From the NCBI RefSeq assembly GCF_020010905.1, contig NZ_JAGJBY010000001.1, positions 2,500,001 to 2,564,000 on the forward strand: a stretch of 64,000 nt of DNA, read 5' to 3'. The notes beneath the pieces were generated by a model, which was not told the DNA's origin, made no database searches, and saw only the letters and a list, made by a program, of their open reading frames with translations. Each line of letters opens with the position of its first letter. Within the stretch, counting starts at the first letter, position 1. The position numbers were made by a program, and so were the translations under genes. Source of the DNA: Streptomyces acidiscabies. GTDB taxonomy: Bacteria > Actinomycetota > Actinomycetes > Streptomycetales > Streptomycetaceae. Positions 7,572-16,504 of this stretch are shown piece after piece.

Positions 7572-9074
7572 GTGACCGCTGAGGCCAGTGGGGCCGAACC
7601 GGCCACGGACGGAGGGCGCCCGCTCGCGATCGCGTTGCTCACGTACAAGGGGAACCCGTTCTGCGGCGGCCAGGGCGTCTACGTACGGCACCTCTCCCGC
7701 GAACTCGCCCGCCTGGGCCACCGCGTCGAGGTCATCGGCTCCCAGCCGTACCCAGTCGTTGACAATGGCGTCACCCTCACCGAGCTCCCCAGCCTCGACC
7801 TGTACCGCTCCCCGGACCCCTTCCGCACCCCCAAACGCGACGAGTACCGCGACTGGATCGACGCGCTGGAGGTCGGCACGATGTGGACCGGCGGCTTCCC
7901 GGAGCCGCTGACCTTCTCGCTGCGCGCCCGCCGCCATCTGCGCGAGCGGCGCGGCGAGTTCGACGTCGTGCACGACAACCAGACGCTCGGCTACGGCCTG
8001 TTGGGCGACGTCGGCGCACCGCTGGTCACGACGATCCACCACCCCATCACCGTGGACCGCCAGTTGGAGCTGGACGCGGCGCAGGGCTGGCAGAAGCGGT
8101 ACTCGGTGCGCCGGTGGTACGGGTTCACGCGGATGCAGAAGCGGGTCGCCCGCCGCCTCCCGTCCGTCCTCACCGTCTCCGGCACGTCCCGCCAGGAGAT
8201 CGTCGACCACCTCGGCGTCCGCGACGACCGCATCCACGTCGTCCACATCGGCGCCGACACGAACCTGTTCGCGCCGGACGCCTCCGTCCCGGTCGTCCCG
8301 GGCCGCATCGTCACGACGTCCAGCGCGGACGTCCCCCTCAAGGGCCTGGTGTACCTCGTCGAGGCGCTCGCGAAGGTCCGTACGGAACACGACGACGCGC
8401 ACCTGATCGTCGTAGGGAAGCAGCCCACCGAGGGCCCGGTCGCGCGGGCGATCGAGCGGTACGGCCTCCAGGGCGCCGTCGAGTTCGTGAAGGGCATCTC
8501 GGACGAGGAACTGGTCGCCCTGGTCCGCTCGGCGGAGGTCGCCTGCGTGCCGTCTTTGTACGAGGGCTTCTCCCTCCCGGCGGCCGAGGCGATGGCGACC
8601 GGTACCCCGCTGGTCGCGACGACGGGCGGCGCGATCCCCGAGGTGGCGGGCCCCGACGGCGAGACGTGCGTGGCGGTACCGCCGGGCGACGCGGGCGCGC
8701 TGGCCGCCGGTCTGGGCCGGCTGCTGGGCGACCCGGAGCTGCGGGCACGCCTGGGTGCGGCCGGCAGAAAACGCGTACTGTCCCGTTTCACCTGGGCGAG
8801 GGCGGCCGAGGGGACGGTCGAGAGGTACCGCGAGGCGATCGCGAGGAACGGCAGCGGAGGCCGCACGGCGACGAGGGCCGGCGAGGGACAGCGGGCCGGG
8901 AACGCCGCTTCGAGCCGCGCCGGGGACGCTGCCGCGCGCCCCGCCGGCGGTGACCTCCCGAGCGGAGCCGGGCAGCAGGCCCCGTACCCGACCGACCGCC
9001 CCTCCTCCGAGGTTTCCGGTGTTTCCACCGGAGTTCCCCCCGCCCCCACTCCCGAAAGCAGGGCCACGTGCTGA
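7572..9074 (+). CDS. GT4-family glycosyltransferase (GT-B fold)
   Basis: This 500-residue GT-B glycosyltransferase has an N-terminal acceptor domain starting IALLTYKGNPFCGGQGVYVRH. Its C-terminal nucleotide-sugar domain carries PLKGLVYLVEALAKV, VPSLYEGFSLPAAEAMA (the GT4 EX7E region) and ATGTPLVATTGGAIPEV. The last ~70 residues are a low-complexity Ala/Gly/Pro tail. GTG 7572 follows AGAAGGGGG. It is the first gene of a three-gene operon (7-bp overlap with the methyltransferase) facing kstR across a perfect KstR operator. This suggests it modifies a sterol- or isoprenoid-derived compound, or a cell-envelope glycolipid; the acceptor is unknown. Confidence 0.88.
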   Translation: MTAEASGAEPATDGGRPLAIALLTYKGNPFCGGQGVYVRHLSRELARLGHRVEVIGSQPYPVVDNGVTLTELPSLDLYRSPDPFRTPKRDEYRDWIDALEVGTMWTGGFPEPLTFSLRARRHLRERRGEFDVVHDNQTLGYGLLGDVGAPLVTTIHHPITVDRQLELDAAQGWQKRYSVRRWYGFTRMQKRVARRLPSVLTVSGTSRQEIVDHLGVRDDRIHVVHIGADTNLFAPDASVPVVPGRIVTTSSADVPLKGLVYLVEALAKVRTEHDDAHLIVVGKQPTEGPVARAIERYGLQGAVEFVKGISDEELVALVRSAEVACVPSLYEGFSLPAAEAMATGTPLVATTGGAIPEVAGPDGETCVAVPPGDAGALAAGLGRLLGDPELRARLGAAGRKRVLSRFTWARAAEGTVERYREAIARNGSGGRTATRAGEGQRAGNAASSRAGDAAARPAGGDLPSGAGQQAPYPTDRPSSEVSGVSTGVPPAPTPESRATC

Positions 9075-9802
9075 CCGTCGACTTCTCCAGGTTCCCGCTC
9101 GCCCCGGGGGACCGTGTGCTGGACCTCGGGTGCGGCGCCGGACGGCACGCCTTCGAGTGTTACCGGCGGGGAGCGCAGGTCGTCGCGCTGGACCAGAACG
9201 GCGAGGAGATCCGCGAGGTCGCCAAGTGGTTCGCGGCGATGAAGGAGGCCGGGGAGGCGCCGGAGGGTGCCACCGCGACCGCCATGGAGGGTGACGCGCT
9301 CGCGCTGCCGTTCCCGGACGAGTCCTTCGACGTCGTCATCATCTCCGAGGTCATGGAGCACATCCCGGACGACAAGGGCGTACTCGCCGAGATGGTACGG
9401 GTGTTGAGGCCCGGCGGCCGGATCGCGATCACCGTCCCCCGGTACGGCCCGGAGAAGGTGTGCTGGACGCTGTCCGACGCCTACCACGAGGTCGAGGGCG
9501 GCCACATCCGCATCTACAAGGCCGACGAACTCCTCGCCAAGATCCGCGAGGCCGGCCTCAAGCCGTACGGCACGCATCACGCGCACGCCCTGCACTCCCC
9601 GTACTGGTGGCTGAAGTGCGCGTTCGGCGTGGACAACGACCAGGTGCTCCCGGTGAAGGCGTACCACAAGCTGCTGGTGTGGGACATCATGAAGAAACCG
9701 CTGGTCACCCGGGTCGCCGAACAGGCCCTGAACCCGATGATCGGCAAGAGCTTCGTGGCGTACGCGACCAAGCCCCACCTGCCCGTGGTGGACGCCAAGT
9801 GA
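9068..9802 (+). CDS. Class I SAM-dependent methyltransferase
   Basis: The 244-residue product has the Rossmann methyltransferase motifs: VLDLGCGAGRHAFE (motif I), VVALDQNGEEI (acidic loop), ALPFPDESFDVVIISEVMEHI (motifs II/III) and VLRPGGRIAITVPRYGPE. The tail with HALHSPYWWLKCAFG is characteristic of a lipid/isoprenoid-type subfamily rather than a DNA or protein methyltransferase (inference). It overlaps the glycosyltransferase by 7 bp and the next gene by 4 bp (GTGA), so the three are translationally coupled and likely one pathway under KstR. Confidence 0.87.
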   Translation: MLTVDFSRFPLAPGDRVLDLGCGAGRHAFECYRRGAQVVALDQNGEEIREVAKWFAAMKEAGEAPEGATATAMEGDALALPFPDESFDVVIISEVMEHIPDDKGVLAEMVRVLRPGGRIAITVPRYGPEKVCWTLSDAYHEVEGGHIRIYKADELLAKIREAGLKPYGTHHAHALHSPYWWLKCAFGVDNDQVLPVKAYHKLLVWDIMKKPLVTRVAEQALNPMIGKSFVAYATKPHLPVVDAK

Positions 9803-10866
9803 CCGCTCCCCGGACAGAACACCTCGTCCTGCCCGGGGTCCTCACCGCCGAGCAGGCCGTGGCGACCGTGCGCGGCATCCTCGGCGTGCAGCGCGAGGAC
9901 GGTGCGATCCCCTGGTTCCGGGGCCACCACCTCGACCCGTGGGACCACACCGAGGCCGCGATGGCGCTGGACGCGGCCGGTGAGCACGAGGCGGCGGAGC
10001 GCGCGTACCTGTGGCTCGCCCGCCACCAGACCGAGGACGGCTCCTGGTACGCCGCGTACGCCGACGGCGCGCACGACGACGTCACCGACCGGGCCCGCGA
10101 GTCCAACTTCGTTGCCTACATCGCCGTTGGTGTCTGGCACCACTACCTCGCCACCGGCGACGACACGTTCCTGGACCGGATGTGGCCCGTCGTGTACGCG
10201 GCCGTGGAGTGGGTGCTGCGGCTCCAGCAGCCGGGCGGCGAGATCGGCTGGCGCCGCGAGGACGACGGTACGCCCACCAACGACGCGCTGCTGACCGGGA
10301 GTTCGTCGGTCCACCACGCGCTGCGGTGCGCCCTGGCCATCGCCGAGCAGCGTGAAGAGCCGCAGCCGGACTGGGAGTTGGCGGTCGGCGCGCTGCGGCA
10401 CGCGATCCGGCGGCACCCGGAGCGGTTCCTCGACAAGGGCCGCTACTCCATGGACTGGTACTACCCGGTGCTGGGCGGTGCGTTGACCGGCCAGGAGGCC
10501 AAGTCCCGTATGGAGGAGGGCTGGGAGCGGTTCGTCGTACCCGGCTTCGGGGTGCGCTGCGTCGTGCCGAACCCCTGGGTCACCGGCGGCGAGTCCGCCG
10601 AACTCGCCCTGACGCTCTGGGCGATGGGCGAATCGGACCGGGCGCTGGAGATCCTCCAGTCGATCCAGCACCTGCGGGACGCGGACAGCGGGCTGTACTG
10701 GACGGGGTACGTCTTCTCCGACGACGCCGTCTGGCCACGGGAGTTGACGACGTGGACGGCGGGCTCGCTGCTGCTCGCGGTCGCGGCGCTCGGCGGCGAC
10801 GAGGCGACGTGCGCGGTGTTCGGCGGGGAGCAGTTGCCGGTGGGTCTGGACCCCGACTGCTGTTAG
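9799..10866 (+). CDS. Alpha/alpha-toroid (prenyltransferase/terpene-cyclase-like) protein
   Basis: This 355-residue protein is built of repeated helical hairpins with QW-like motifs (LARHQTEDGSWYAAY, LRLQQPGGEIGWRRED, ADSGLYWTGYVFSDD), the alpha/alpha barrel of prenyltransferases, squalene-hopene cyclases and glycosidases. No DxDD cyclase motif is visible, so terpene cyclisation is doubtful. The GTG at 9799 overlaps the methyltransferase stop; longer in-frame readings upstream would overlap the whole methyltransferase. It is the third gene of the GT4/methyltransferase operon divergent from kstR. Catalytic role unknown; it may bind an isoprenoid or sterol chain, or act on a glycan. Confidence 0.8.
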   Translation: MTAPRTEHLVLPGVLTAEQAVATVRGILGVQREDGAIPWFRGHHLDPWDHTEAAMALDAAGEHEAAERAYLWLARHQTEDGSWYAAYADGAHDDVTDRARESNFVAYIAVGVWHHYLATGDDTFLDRMWPVVYAAVEWVLRLQQPGGEIGWRREDDGTPTNDALLTGSSSVHHALRCALAIAEQREEPQPDWELAVGALRHAIRRHPERFLDKGRYSMDWYYPVLGGALTGQEAKSRMEEGWERFVVPGFGVRCVVPNPWVTGGESAELALTLWAMGESDRALEILQSIQHLRDADSGLYWTGYVFSDDAVWPRELTTWTAGSLLLAVAALGGDEATCAVFGGEQLPVGLDPDCC

Positions 10867-10876
10867 CCCCTCATGG

Positions 10877-11164
10877 CTAATGGCGCCGTCCGAGGTTCGC
10901 GATGGCGTGCCCCAGCACCAGGTACACGACCGCCGCGAGCCCGTACCCGGCGACGACCCGCGCCCACCGGTCGTCGAAGGTGAACAGGTCGCGGGACCAG
11001 CCCGCCAGCCAGTTCGCCGCGTCGTGCACGAACTGGACGAACTTGTTCGCGCGGTTCGCGTCGAGGAGATCCAGCGCGATCCACAGGGCCAGCACGAGGG
11101 CGAGGACGTCGGCGACTCCCGCGACCAGCGACCCGACGCCTCTGCCATTGCGATCCGGAGACAT
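10877..11164 (-). CDS. Small membrane protein with two predicted TM helices
   Basis: The 95-residue protein has one hydrophobic helix at about residues 11-33 (VAGVADVLALVLALWIALDLL) and another at about 68-88 (VVAGYGLAAVVYLVLGHAI). A short amphipathic loop lies between them (NKFVQFVHDAANWLAGWSRD). It converges on the toroid gene with a 10-bp gap. No family recognised. Confidence 0.72.
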   Translation of the reverse strand: MSPDRNGRGVGSLVAGVADVLALVLALWIALDLLDANRANKFVQFVHDAANWLAGWSRDLFTFDDRWARVVAGYGLAAVVYLVLGHAIANLGRRH

Positions 11165-11320
11165 GCGGTACGGGTGTCCCGTCGCGCGGGAATGAAACCT
11201 GACGCGTCTGACCTGCGCGTATCACCCGGTGTGAGCCTCCCCGGGTGGCGGACCGGCGTCCGCCGGGTGAGGCTGGCCGGGACAAGTTCGGGGGGAAGTC
11301 CACACATCCCGGAGGACCCC

Positions 11321-11899
11321 GTGGCCGTACCGATACGGCGCCTTCTCGTGGCGCTCAGCGTGTGTTGTGCCCTGCTGGTGGGCGGGACCGCGTGTTCGAG
11401 CAGCGGGAAGAGCGCCGCACAGGACACCGCCGCACAGGACACCGTGGCCGCCGCTGTCGCCGCCGGTGACCCGAGCCCCACGCCGACCGTCGAGCGGCAG
11501 CGGCTCGCCAAGACGCGGTTCGTGGCGAACGCGGGGCTCGCGGCCGGGGCGACCTATCAGTGGATCGTGAAGCCCTGGAAGGCCGGAAAGTTCAAGAAGG
11601 GCACGAAGGGACGGACGTTCGCCCTGGTCAAGGCCGGTCTCGCCGGGACCTTCGCGTACAACCGGCTCAAGGCGGCCAGCCGCAACGCACAGGGCGACCC
11701 GCTGCTGTCGAAGGCGATGGCGCCGCTCACCTCGGGCATCGACGCGCTCAAGGACCTGCCGTCCAAGCTCCGCAAGGGCGACGACTCGGCGGCCGGTTCC
11801 TTCGACGACATCATCGGCAAGGTGAAGGACGCCGGGAAGAGCGCCGGCGCCGAGGTGAAGGACAAGGTGCCGTCGGCCGGTCAACTCGCCGGTGGTTAG
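11321..11899 (+). CDS. Lipoprotein, function unknown
   Basis: The 192-residue product has a lipoprotein signal (RRLLVALSVCCALLVGGTAC, lipobox GGTAC). An Ala/Asp-rich linker follows, then a basic, Lys/Gly-rich helical domain (KPWKAGKFKKGTKGRTFALVKAG) ending in an amphipathic segment. GTG 11321 has GGAGG at 11311-11315; longer in-frame readings lack a signal peptide. It overlaps the stop of the convergent LLM gene by 4 bp. Probably an envelope-bound protein of unknown role. Confidence 0.78.
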   Translation: MAVPIRRLLVALSVCCALLVGGTACSSSGKSAAQDTAAQDTVAAAVAAGDPSPTPTVERQRLAKTRFVANAGLAAGATYQWIVKPWKAGKFKKGTKGRTFALVKAGLAGTFAYNRLKAASRNAQGDPLLSKAMAPLTSGIDALKDLPSKLRKGDDSAAGSFDDIIGKVKDAGKSAGAEVKDKVPSAGQLAGG

Positions 11900-12903
11900 A
11901 CGGAGTTGAGTTCCGCGAGCACGCGCAGGCTCTCCGGGTCCGGTGACATGGCCAGCAGGTCGGTCACCGGGCCCTTGCGCCACAACTCCAGCCGCTCCGC
12001 GATGCGTTGGCGCGGCCCGACGAGCGAGATCTCGTCCGCGAAGGCGTCGGGCACGGCCGTGATGGCCTCCGCGCGACGCCCGGACAGGAACAACTCCTGT
12101 ATCTGGCGGGCCTGTTCCTCGTACCCCATCCTCGCCATGAGATCGGCGTGGAAGTTCCGGGCCGCCGCCCCCATGCCGCCGATGTAGAAGCCCAGCATCG
12201 CCTTCACGGGCGCGAGCCCCTCGGCGACGTCCGCGCAGACCCGGACCTGGGCCATCGGCGCGACCGTGAACCCCTCGGGCACGGTGACGTCCCCGTACGC
12301 GTCCGGCCGGTCCGGCGACCAGTACAACGGGAGCCAGCCGTCGGCGATTTGGAGGGTCTGGGCGACGTTCTTGGGCCCTTCGGCGCCCAGCAATACGGGG
12401 AGTTGGGCCCGCAGCGGGTGCGTGATCGGCTTCAGCGGCTTGCCGAACCCCGTCGCGTCCGGGCCCCGGTACGGGAGGGGGTGGTAGGCGCCGTCCAGCT
12501 CCACCGGCCCCTCGCGGCGCAGGACTTGGCGCACGACGTCGACGTACTCGCGGGTCGCGGTGAGCGGCGACTTCGGGAACGGGCGGCCGTACCAGCCCTC
12601 CACGACCTGCGGGCCGGAGAGGCCGAGGCCCAGCAGCGCGCGGCCACCGGAGAGGTGGTCCAGGGTGAGGGCGTGCATCGCGGTCGTCGTGGGGGAGCGG
12701 GCCGCCATCTGCGCAACGGCCGTACCCAGCCGGATCGTTGACGTGTGGGCGGCGAGCCAGGCGAGCGGGGCGAACGCGTCCGAGCCCCACGACTCCGCCG
12801 TCCACACCGAGTCGTAGCCGAGCCGCTCCGCCTCCTGGACGAGGGGGAGGTGGCCGGGGTTGGGGCCGCGACCCCAGTAGCCGAGCGCGAGACCTAGCCG
12901 CAT
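11896..12903 (-). CDS. LLM-class F420-dependent oxidoreductase, Rv3520c-like
   Basis: This 335-residue TIM-barrel luciferase-like protein begins MRLGLALGYWGRGPNPGHL and carries YDSVWTAESWGSDAF, TSTIRLGTAVAQMAARSPT, GRALLGLGLSGPQVVEGWYG and IADGWLPLYWSPD. These are typical of F420-dependent LLM enzymes close to Mycobacterium Rv3520c, which lies in the cholesterol locus. It probably transfers hydride between F420 and an organic substrate. ATG 12903 follows AGGAG. I see no KstR operator in its upstream region, so regulon membership is uncertain. Confidence 0.84.
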   Translation of the reverse strand: MRLGLALGYWGRGPNPGHLPLVQEAERLGYDSVWTAESWGSDAFAPLAWLAAHTSTIRLGTAVAQMAARSPTTTAMHALTLDHLSGGRALLGLGLSGPQVVEGWYGRPFPKSPLTATREYVDVVRQVLRREGPVELDGAYHPLPYRGPDATGFGKPLKPITHPLRAQLPVLLGAEGPKNVAQTLQIADGWLPLYWSPDRPDAYGDVTVPEGFTVAPMAQVRVCADVAEGLAPVKAMLGFYIGGMGAAARNFHADLMARMGYEEQARQIQELFLSGRRAEAITAVPDAFADEISLVGPRQRIAERLELWRKGPVTDLLAMSPDPESLRVLAELNSV

Positions 12904-12954
12904 GGCATCTCCTGACGATCCGTCAAGTAACGGGAGCCGTGCGACTGTACGGCA

Positions 12955-12986
12955 ACGGCCCTCCACCGGGAAGAGTGAAGGGCCGT
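12955..12986 (-). terminator. Hairpin terminator after the DUF5336-like gene
   Basis: A perfect 8-bp stem, ACGGCCCT (12955-12962) with AGGGCCGT (12979-12986), lies about 20 bp beyond the stop of the 13006-13818 gene. There is no U-run, as is common for Streptomyces terminators. Confidence 0.5.
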
Positions 12987-13005
12987 GTGCCTGGAGGGTG
13001 TTCGG

Positions 13006-13818
13006 TCAGCCTCGCTGGATGCCCGAGCTGTCGCGCAGGACGCCGCGGCGGCCGTCCTGGGTCTGCGCGATGAGCCCCTGCGTGTTCTGCTCGACCGCCA
13101 AGTACCAGGTGCCCGGGGCGAGTTCGGCGATCGGGTTGGGCGCGCCGTCCTCCGCGAACAGCGGCCGGGGCACCGGCACCGCGAACCAGAACGGCGAGAA
13201 CTCCGGCGCGGGCTGCGCCGCCGGAGCCGGGGCGGGCTGGCCACCGCCGAACGGCGGCTGACCACCGAACGCCGGGGGCTGCTGCTGGGCGCCCGGGTAG
13301 CCGTAACCGGCGGGCGGCTGCGGCTGGGCGCCGTACGGCTGCGGGGCCGGGGGCTTCGGCGCCGGGATCAGGCCCGCCTGGAGCGCGGGGACCAGCGGGG
13401 TCGCGATCGCCCCGCCCGCCATCACCAGCGTCGCCACGAGCAGCAGGATCAGGCCCGTACCCGCGTCGAAGGTGTCCCGGGAGCCCTCGAAGTTGTTCAT
13501 GGCGCTCACCGGGTCGAGCACGTTGCCCAGCGCGCTCCACGCCGCGAACACCGTGAACGCCACGCCGAACTGGCGCAGGTCGAGACCCGCGACCTTCGGC
13601 ACCTGCGGCAGCACGCGCGAGACGACGACCAGCGCGGCACCGATCAGACCGGCCAGCACCACGCCCATCAGGATCGGACCGCTCGCCCAGGAGCTGGGGA
13701 ATTCGAAGCCGTCCGGGGCCTCATCGGCCGAGTAGACGTCGAGGAACGACGCGATGAACAGCAATACCGCTGCTCCGATCACCACGCCGTCGCCTCTAGT
13801 GAGGGAGCGGATATTCAC
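13006..13818 (-). CDS. Membrane protein, DUF5336-like
   Basis: The 270-residue product has four hydrophobic segments in its first ~150 residues (VVIGAAVLLFIASFL; ILMGVVLAGLIGAALVVVS; FGVAFTVFAAWSALG; LILLLVATLVMAGGAIAT). A Pro/Gln/Gly-rich linker (about residues 155-215) follows, and then a C-terminal domain beginning about PFWFAVPVPRPLF and ending GLIAQTQDGRRGVLRDSSG, which is probably cytosolic. The architecture matches actinobacterial DUF5336 proteins, often annotated as secreted-antigen or Ala/Pro-rich membrane proteins. Function unknown. Confidence 0.78.
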   Translation of the reverse strand: MNIRSLTRGDGVVIGAAVLLFIASFLDVYSADEAPDGFEFPSSWASGPILMGVVLAGLIGAALVVVSRVLPQVPKVAGLDLRQFGVAFTVFAAWSALGNVLDPVSAMNNFEGSRDTFDAGTGLILLLVATLVMAGGAIATPLVPALQAGLIPAPKPPAPQPYGAQPQPPAGYGYPGAQQQPPAFGGQPPFGGGQPAPAPAAQPAPEFSPFWFAVPVPRPLFAEDGAPNPIAELAPGTWYLAVEQNTQGLIAQTQDGRRGVLRDSSGIQRG

Positions 13819-13909
13819 TTCAGGTCCTTCGTCGGTCAGCTGTCGTCAACGTAGGGACGACACTATCGTCCGCGCAATCGGCCTGTCCGCCCGGAGAGGT
13901 TCGGTGACG

Positions 13910-14770
13910 CTACCCGTGCAGGAAACTCACGATTCCCTCAGAGATCCCTTGCGCGGCCTTCTGCCGCCACGCGCCGCTCGTGAGCAGGGCCGCGTCCTTC
14001 GGGTCCCGCATGTTGCCGCACTCGATGAACACCTTCGGGACCGTCGACAGGTTGAGGCCGCCGAGGTCGGTGCGGGTGACCAACCCGGTGCCGGAGCCCA
14101 CGTAGTTGGACGGCGCGCTGCCCGTCGTACGGCGGAAACTGTTCGCCACGAGTTCGCCGAGGCGTTTCGAGGGGGCGACGATCGGGCGGGTGTCGGCGCC
14201 GCCCTCGTGGACCGCGCCCGGCAGGATCACGTGGAAGCCGCGGTTGCCGGTGCCCGAGCCGTCCGCGTGGACCGAGACGACCGCGTCTGCCTTCGCCGCG
14301 TTGCCGATCCGCGCGCGCTCGTCGACGCAGGGGCCGAAGGGGCGGTCGGCGTCTTGGGTGAGCTTCACCTTCGCGCCCTCGGACTCCAGGAGGGTGCGCA
14401 TGCGGTGAGCCACGTCCAGGGTGAACTGGGCTTCCGCGTAACCCGAGTTGGTCGAGGTGCCGGTGGTGTCGCACTCCTTCTTGTTCGTGCCGATGTCCAC
14501 CGGGCGGTTGATCTCGGAGGCGTGCCGGTAGTTGGTGGGGTTGTGGCCGGGGTCGATGACGATCGTCCGGCCGCTCAGCGGCTTCGCCGGGGACTTCATG
14601 TCCGGCATGGGGATGGCGGGCGTCGCCGACATCGGCGCCGCCGTCGCCGTCGTCGTACCGCCCCCGCCCGTACCGCTGTACACGAACCACCCGGCCGCCA
14701 CCACCGGCACCAGCACCGCCGGCACCACGACCAGCGGACGGCGGAAGGGGGAGCGCTCCGTATTCGACAC
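13910..14770 (-). CDS. N-acetylmuramoyl-L-alanine amidase (Amidase_3)
   Basis: The 286-residue protein has an N-terminal membrane anchor or uncleaved signal (RRPLVVVPAVLVPVVAAGWFV) and a linker rich in Thr, Ala and Pro. The zinc amidase domain has metal ligands in VIDPGHNPTN, a Glu in SGYAEAQFTLDVA, His in VVSVHADGSG, and the catalytic Glu in KVFIECGNMRD. It cleaves the amide between MurNAc and the stem peptide outside the membrane. The start at 14770 gives a short charged N-terminus before the hydrophobic segment. The neighbouring MFS gene ends 10 bp upstream on the same strand. Confidence 0.9.
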   Translation of the reverse strand: MSNTERSPFRRPLVVVPAVLVPVVAAGWFVYSGTGGGGTTTATAAPMSATPAIPMPDMKSPAKPLSGRTIVIDPGHNPTNYRHASEINRPVDIGTNKKECDTTGTSTNSGYAEAQFTLDVAHRMRTLLESEGAKVKLTQDADRPFGPCVDERARIGNAAKADAVVSVHADGSGTGNRGFHVILPGAVHEGGADTRPIVAPSKRLGELVANSFRRTTGSAPSNYVGSGTGLVTRTDLGGLNLSTVPKVFIECGNMRDPKDAALLTSGAWRQKAAQGISEGIVSFLHG

Positions 14771-14780
14771 GCCGGTCAGC

Positions 14781-16238
14781 CTAGGCCCTGTCCCCGCCCC
14801 CGCGCGGCAGCCATGCCCACATCAGGATCGCGCCCGCGAGCAGGACGGCCGTGCTCGTGCGGAAGACCAGGGCGTAGCCGTCGGTCAGGGCGGTGGCGGT
14901 GGTGTGGCCGTCCGTGCGGGTCGCCGCGATCGTGGCCATGACCGCGAGGCCGAGGGAGCCGCCGATCGTGCGGGAGGTGTTGATCAGGCCGGAGACGATG
15001 CCCGAGTCGCCGGGCGCCGCGCCCGAAGTGGCCAGGGACGCCAGGGGAGTTGTCGCCAGGCCCGCGCCGAGCATCATGAGGATGCCGGGCAGGACGATCG
15101 CGGTCAGCAGCTCGCCGTCCGCGCTCATCGTCGACTGCCAGGCGAACCCGGCCGCCGCGATCAGCGCCCCGAGGACCGCCGTCGCGCGCGGGGACGTCGT
15201 ACGCATCAGGCGCGGCGCCAGCTTCGAGCCGGCGATCACCGCGAGCGAGCTGGGCATCGTCGCGAGGCCCGCCTCCAGCGGGGTGTAGCCGAGGACGTTC
15301 TGCGCGTACAGCGTCATGAAGAACCACATGCAGAACGTCGCCGAGCCGTTGATGAACATCGCCACGTTCGCCGACGCGACATGCCGCCGCCGCAGCAGCC
15401 CGAGCGGCATCAACGGCGACTTCGCCCGCGCCTCGACCGCGAGGAACGCCGCGATCAGTACGGCGCCCGCGGCCAGCGGCAGCAGCGCCGCCGACGACGT
15501 CCACCCCTCCGACTCGATGCGCGAGATCCCGAACGCCAGCGTCGCGAGCCCGGCCGTGACCAGCAGCGCACCGGGGACGTCGAGCCGCTTCCTGATCTCC
15601 GCACGCGTCTCCGGCAGCCAGCGCAGCGCGCCCGCGAGGACCAGCGCGCCGATCGGTACGTTGATCAGCAGCACCCAGCGCCACGACAGCGTGTCCACCA
15701 GGACCCCGCCGACCAGGCCGCCCGCCGAACCGCCGCCCGCGCCGACCGCCGTCCACGTCGCTATCGCCCGCGCCCGCGCGGGGCCCTCCGGGACGGCCGC
15801 CGTCAGCAGCGTCAGCGTCGACGGCGCGAGGATCGCCGCGCCGAGGCCCTGCACCGCGCGGGCCAGCAGCAGCTCCCAGTCCGACTGGGCGAGGCCGCCG
15901 GTCAGCGAGGCCAGCGTGAACAGGGCGAGGCCGACCAGGAACGTGCGCTTCCTGCCGTACAGGTCGCCCGCCCGGCCGCCCAGCAGGAGGAAACCGGCGA
16001 ACGTGATCGCGTACGCGTTCACCACCCATTGCAGGCCCGGCGCGCTCAGGCCCAGGTCGGCGCGCATCGAGGGGAGGGCGACGTTCACCACCGAGATGTC
16101 CAGCACGACCAGGAACTGTCCGGCGCAGGCGAGCGCGACGATCAGCCAGGCGGGCGGGCGGCGCTTCGGCGGCGGGGTCGGGGCGGGGGCGGCTGTGGGG
16201 GCCTGGGTGGGCTCGGGAGCGGAGGGCATGGTGGTCAT
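14781..16238 (-). CDS. MFS drug exporter, DHA2 (EmrB/QacA) family
   Basis: This 485-residue transporter has about 14 hydrophobic helices. The DHA2 motif C-like segment (LVVLDISVVNVALPSMRADL) and motif A-like loop (GGRAGDLYGRKRTFLVG) are visible. Such proteins expel drugs or pigments by proton antiport. No regulator is adjacent. The following amidase gene on the same strand is 10 bp away, so the two may be co-transcribed. A second MFS exporter faces away at 16505 across a 266-bp gap in which I see no clear operator. Confidence 0.9.
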   Translation of the reverse strand: MTTMPSAPEPTQAPTAAPAPTPPPKRRPPAWLIVALACAGQFLVVLDISVVNVALPSMRADLGLSAPGLQWVVNAYAITFAGFLLLGGRAGDLYGRKRTFLVGLALFTLASLTGGLAQSDWELLLARAVQGLGAAILAPSTLTLLTAAVPEGPARARAIATWTAVGAGGGSAGGLVGGVLVDTLSWRWVLLINVPIGALVLAGALRWLPETRAEIRKRLDVPGALLVTAGLATLAFGISRIESEGWTSSAALLPLAAGAVLIAAFLAVEARAKSPLMPLGLLRRRHVASANVAMFINGSATFCMWFFMTLYAQNVLGYTPLEAGLATMPSSLAVIAGSKLAPRLMRTTSPRATAVLGALIAAAGFAWQSTMSADGELLTAIVLPGILMMLGAGLATTPLASLATSGAAPGDSGIVSGLINTSRTIGGSLGLAVMATIAATRTDGHTTATALTDGYALVFRTSTAVLLAGAILMWAWLPRGGGDRA

Positions 16239-16504
16239 GGTCGCAAGCGGTTTCTGGTCCGTACATCGGGTTTCGGGAGCAATGCGGCTCGGGCGGAGGG
16301 CCTACGACTTTGTGCGGGGGCTGGGGGCCGTGATTCCGTGAGGTCCACGTGGTGCAGCGGAGGCTTTCCTCCGGTTTCCCAAGAAATGGTCAAGGATCAC
16401 CGGGGCGGGGCTTCCGGCGGAATAGTTGCCTGTGCATACGTCGTTCTGGCTGCACGTACCCCTTTCCTTACCTGGCCCCTACACGGCCTTGGAGGCCCCA
16501 GCCC

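Noticed and set aside
7385..7648. Extended N-terminus for the KstR-like regulator
   Set aside because: The extension is unlike KstR, lies over the exact operator and lacks a ribosome site; ATG 7384 fits the family.
12904..13005. KstR operator upstream of the LLM oxidoreductase
   Set aside because: Searched by eye because the enzyme resembles Rv3520c; no TnnAACnnGTTnnA match with one or fewer mismatches seen.
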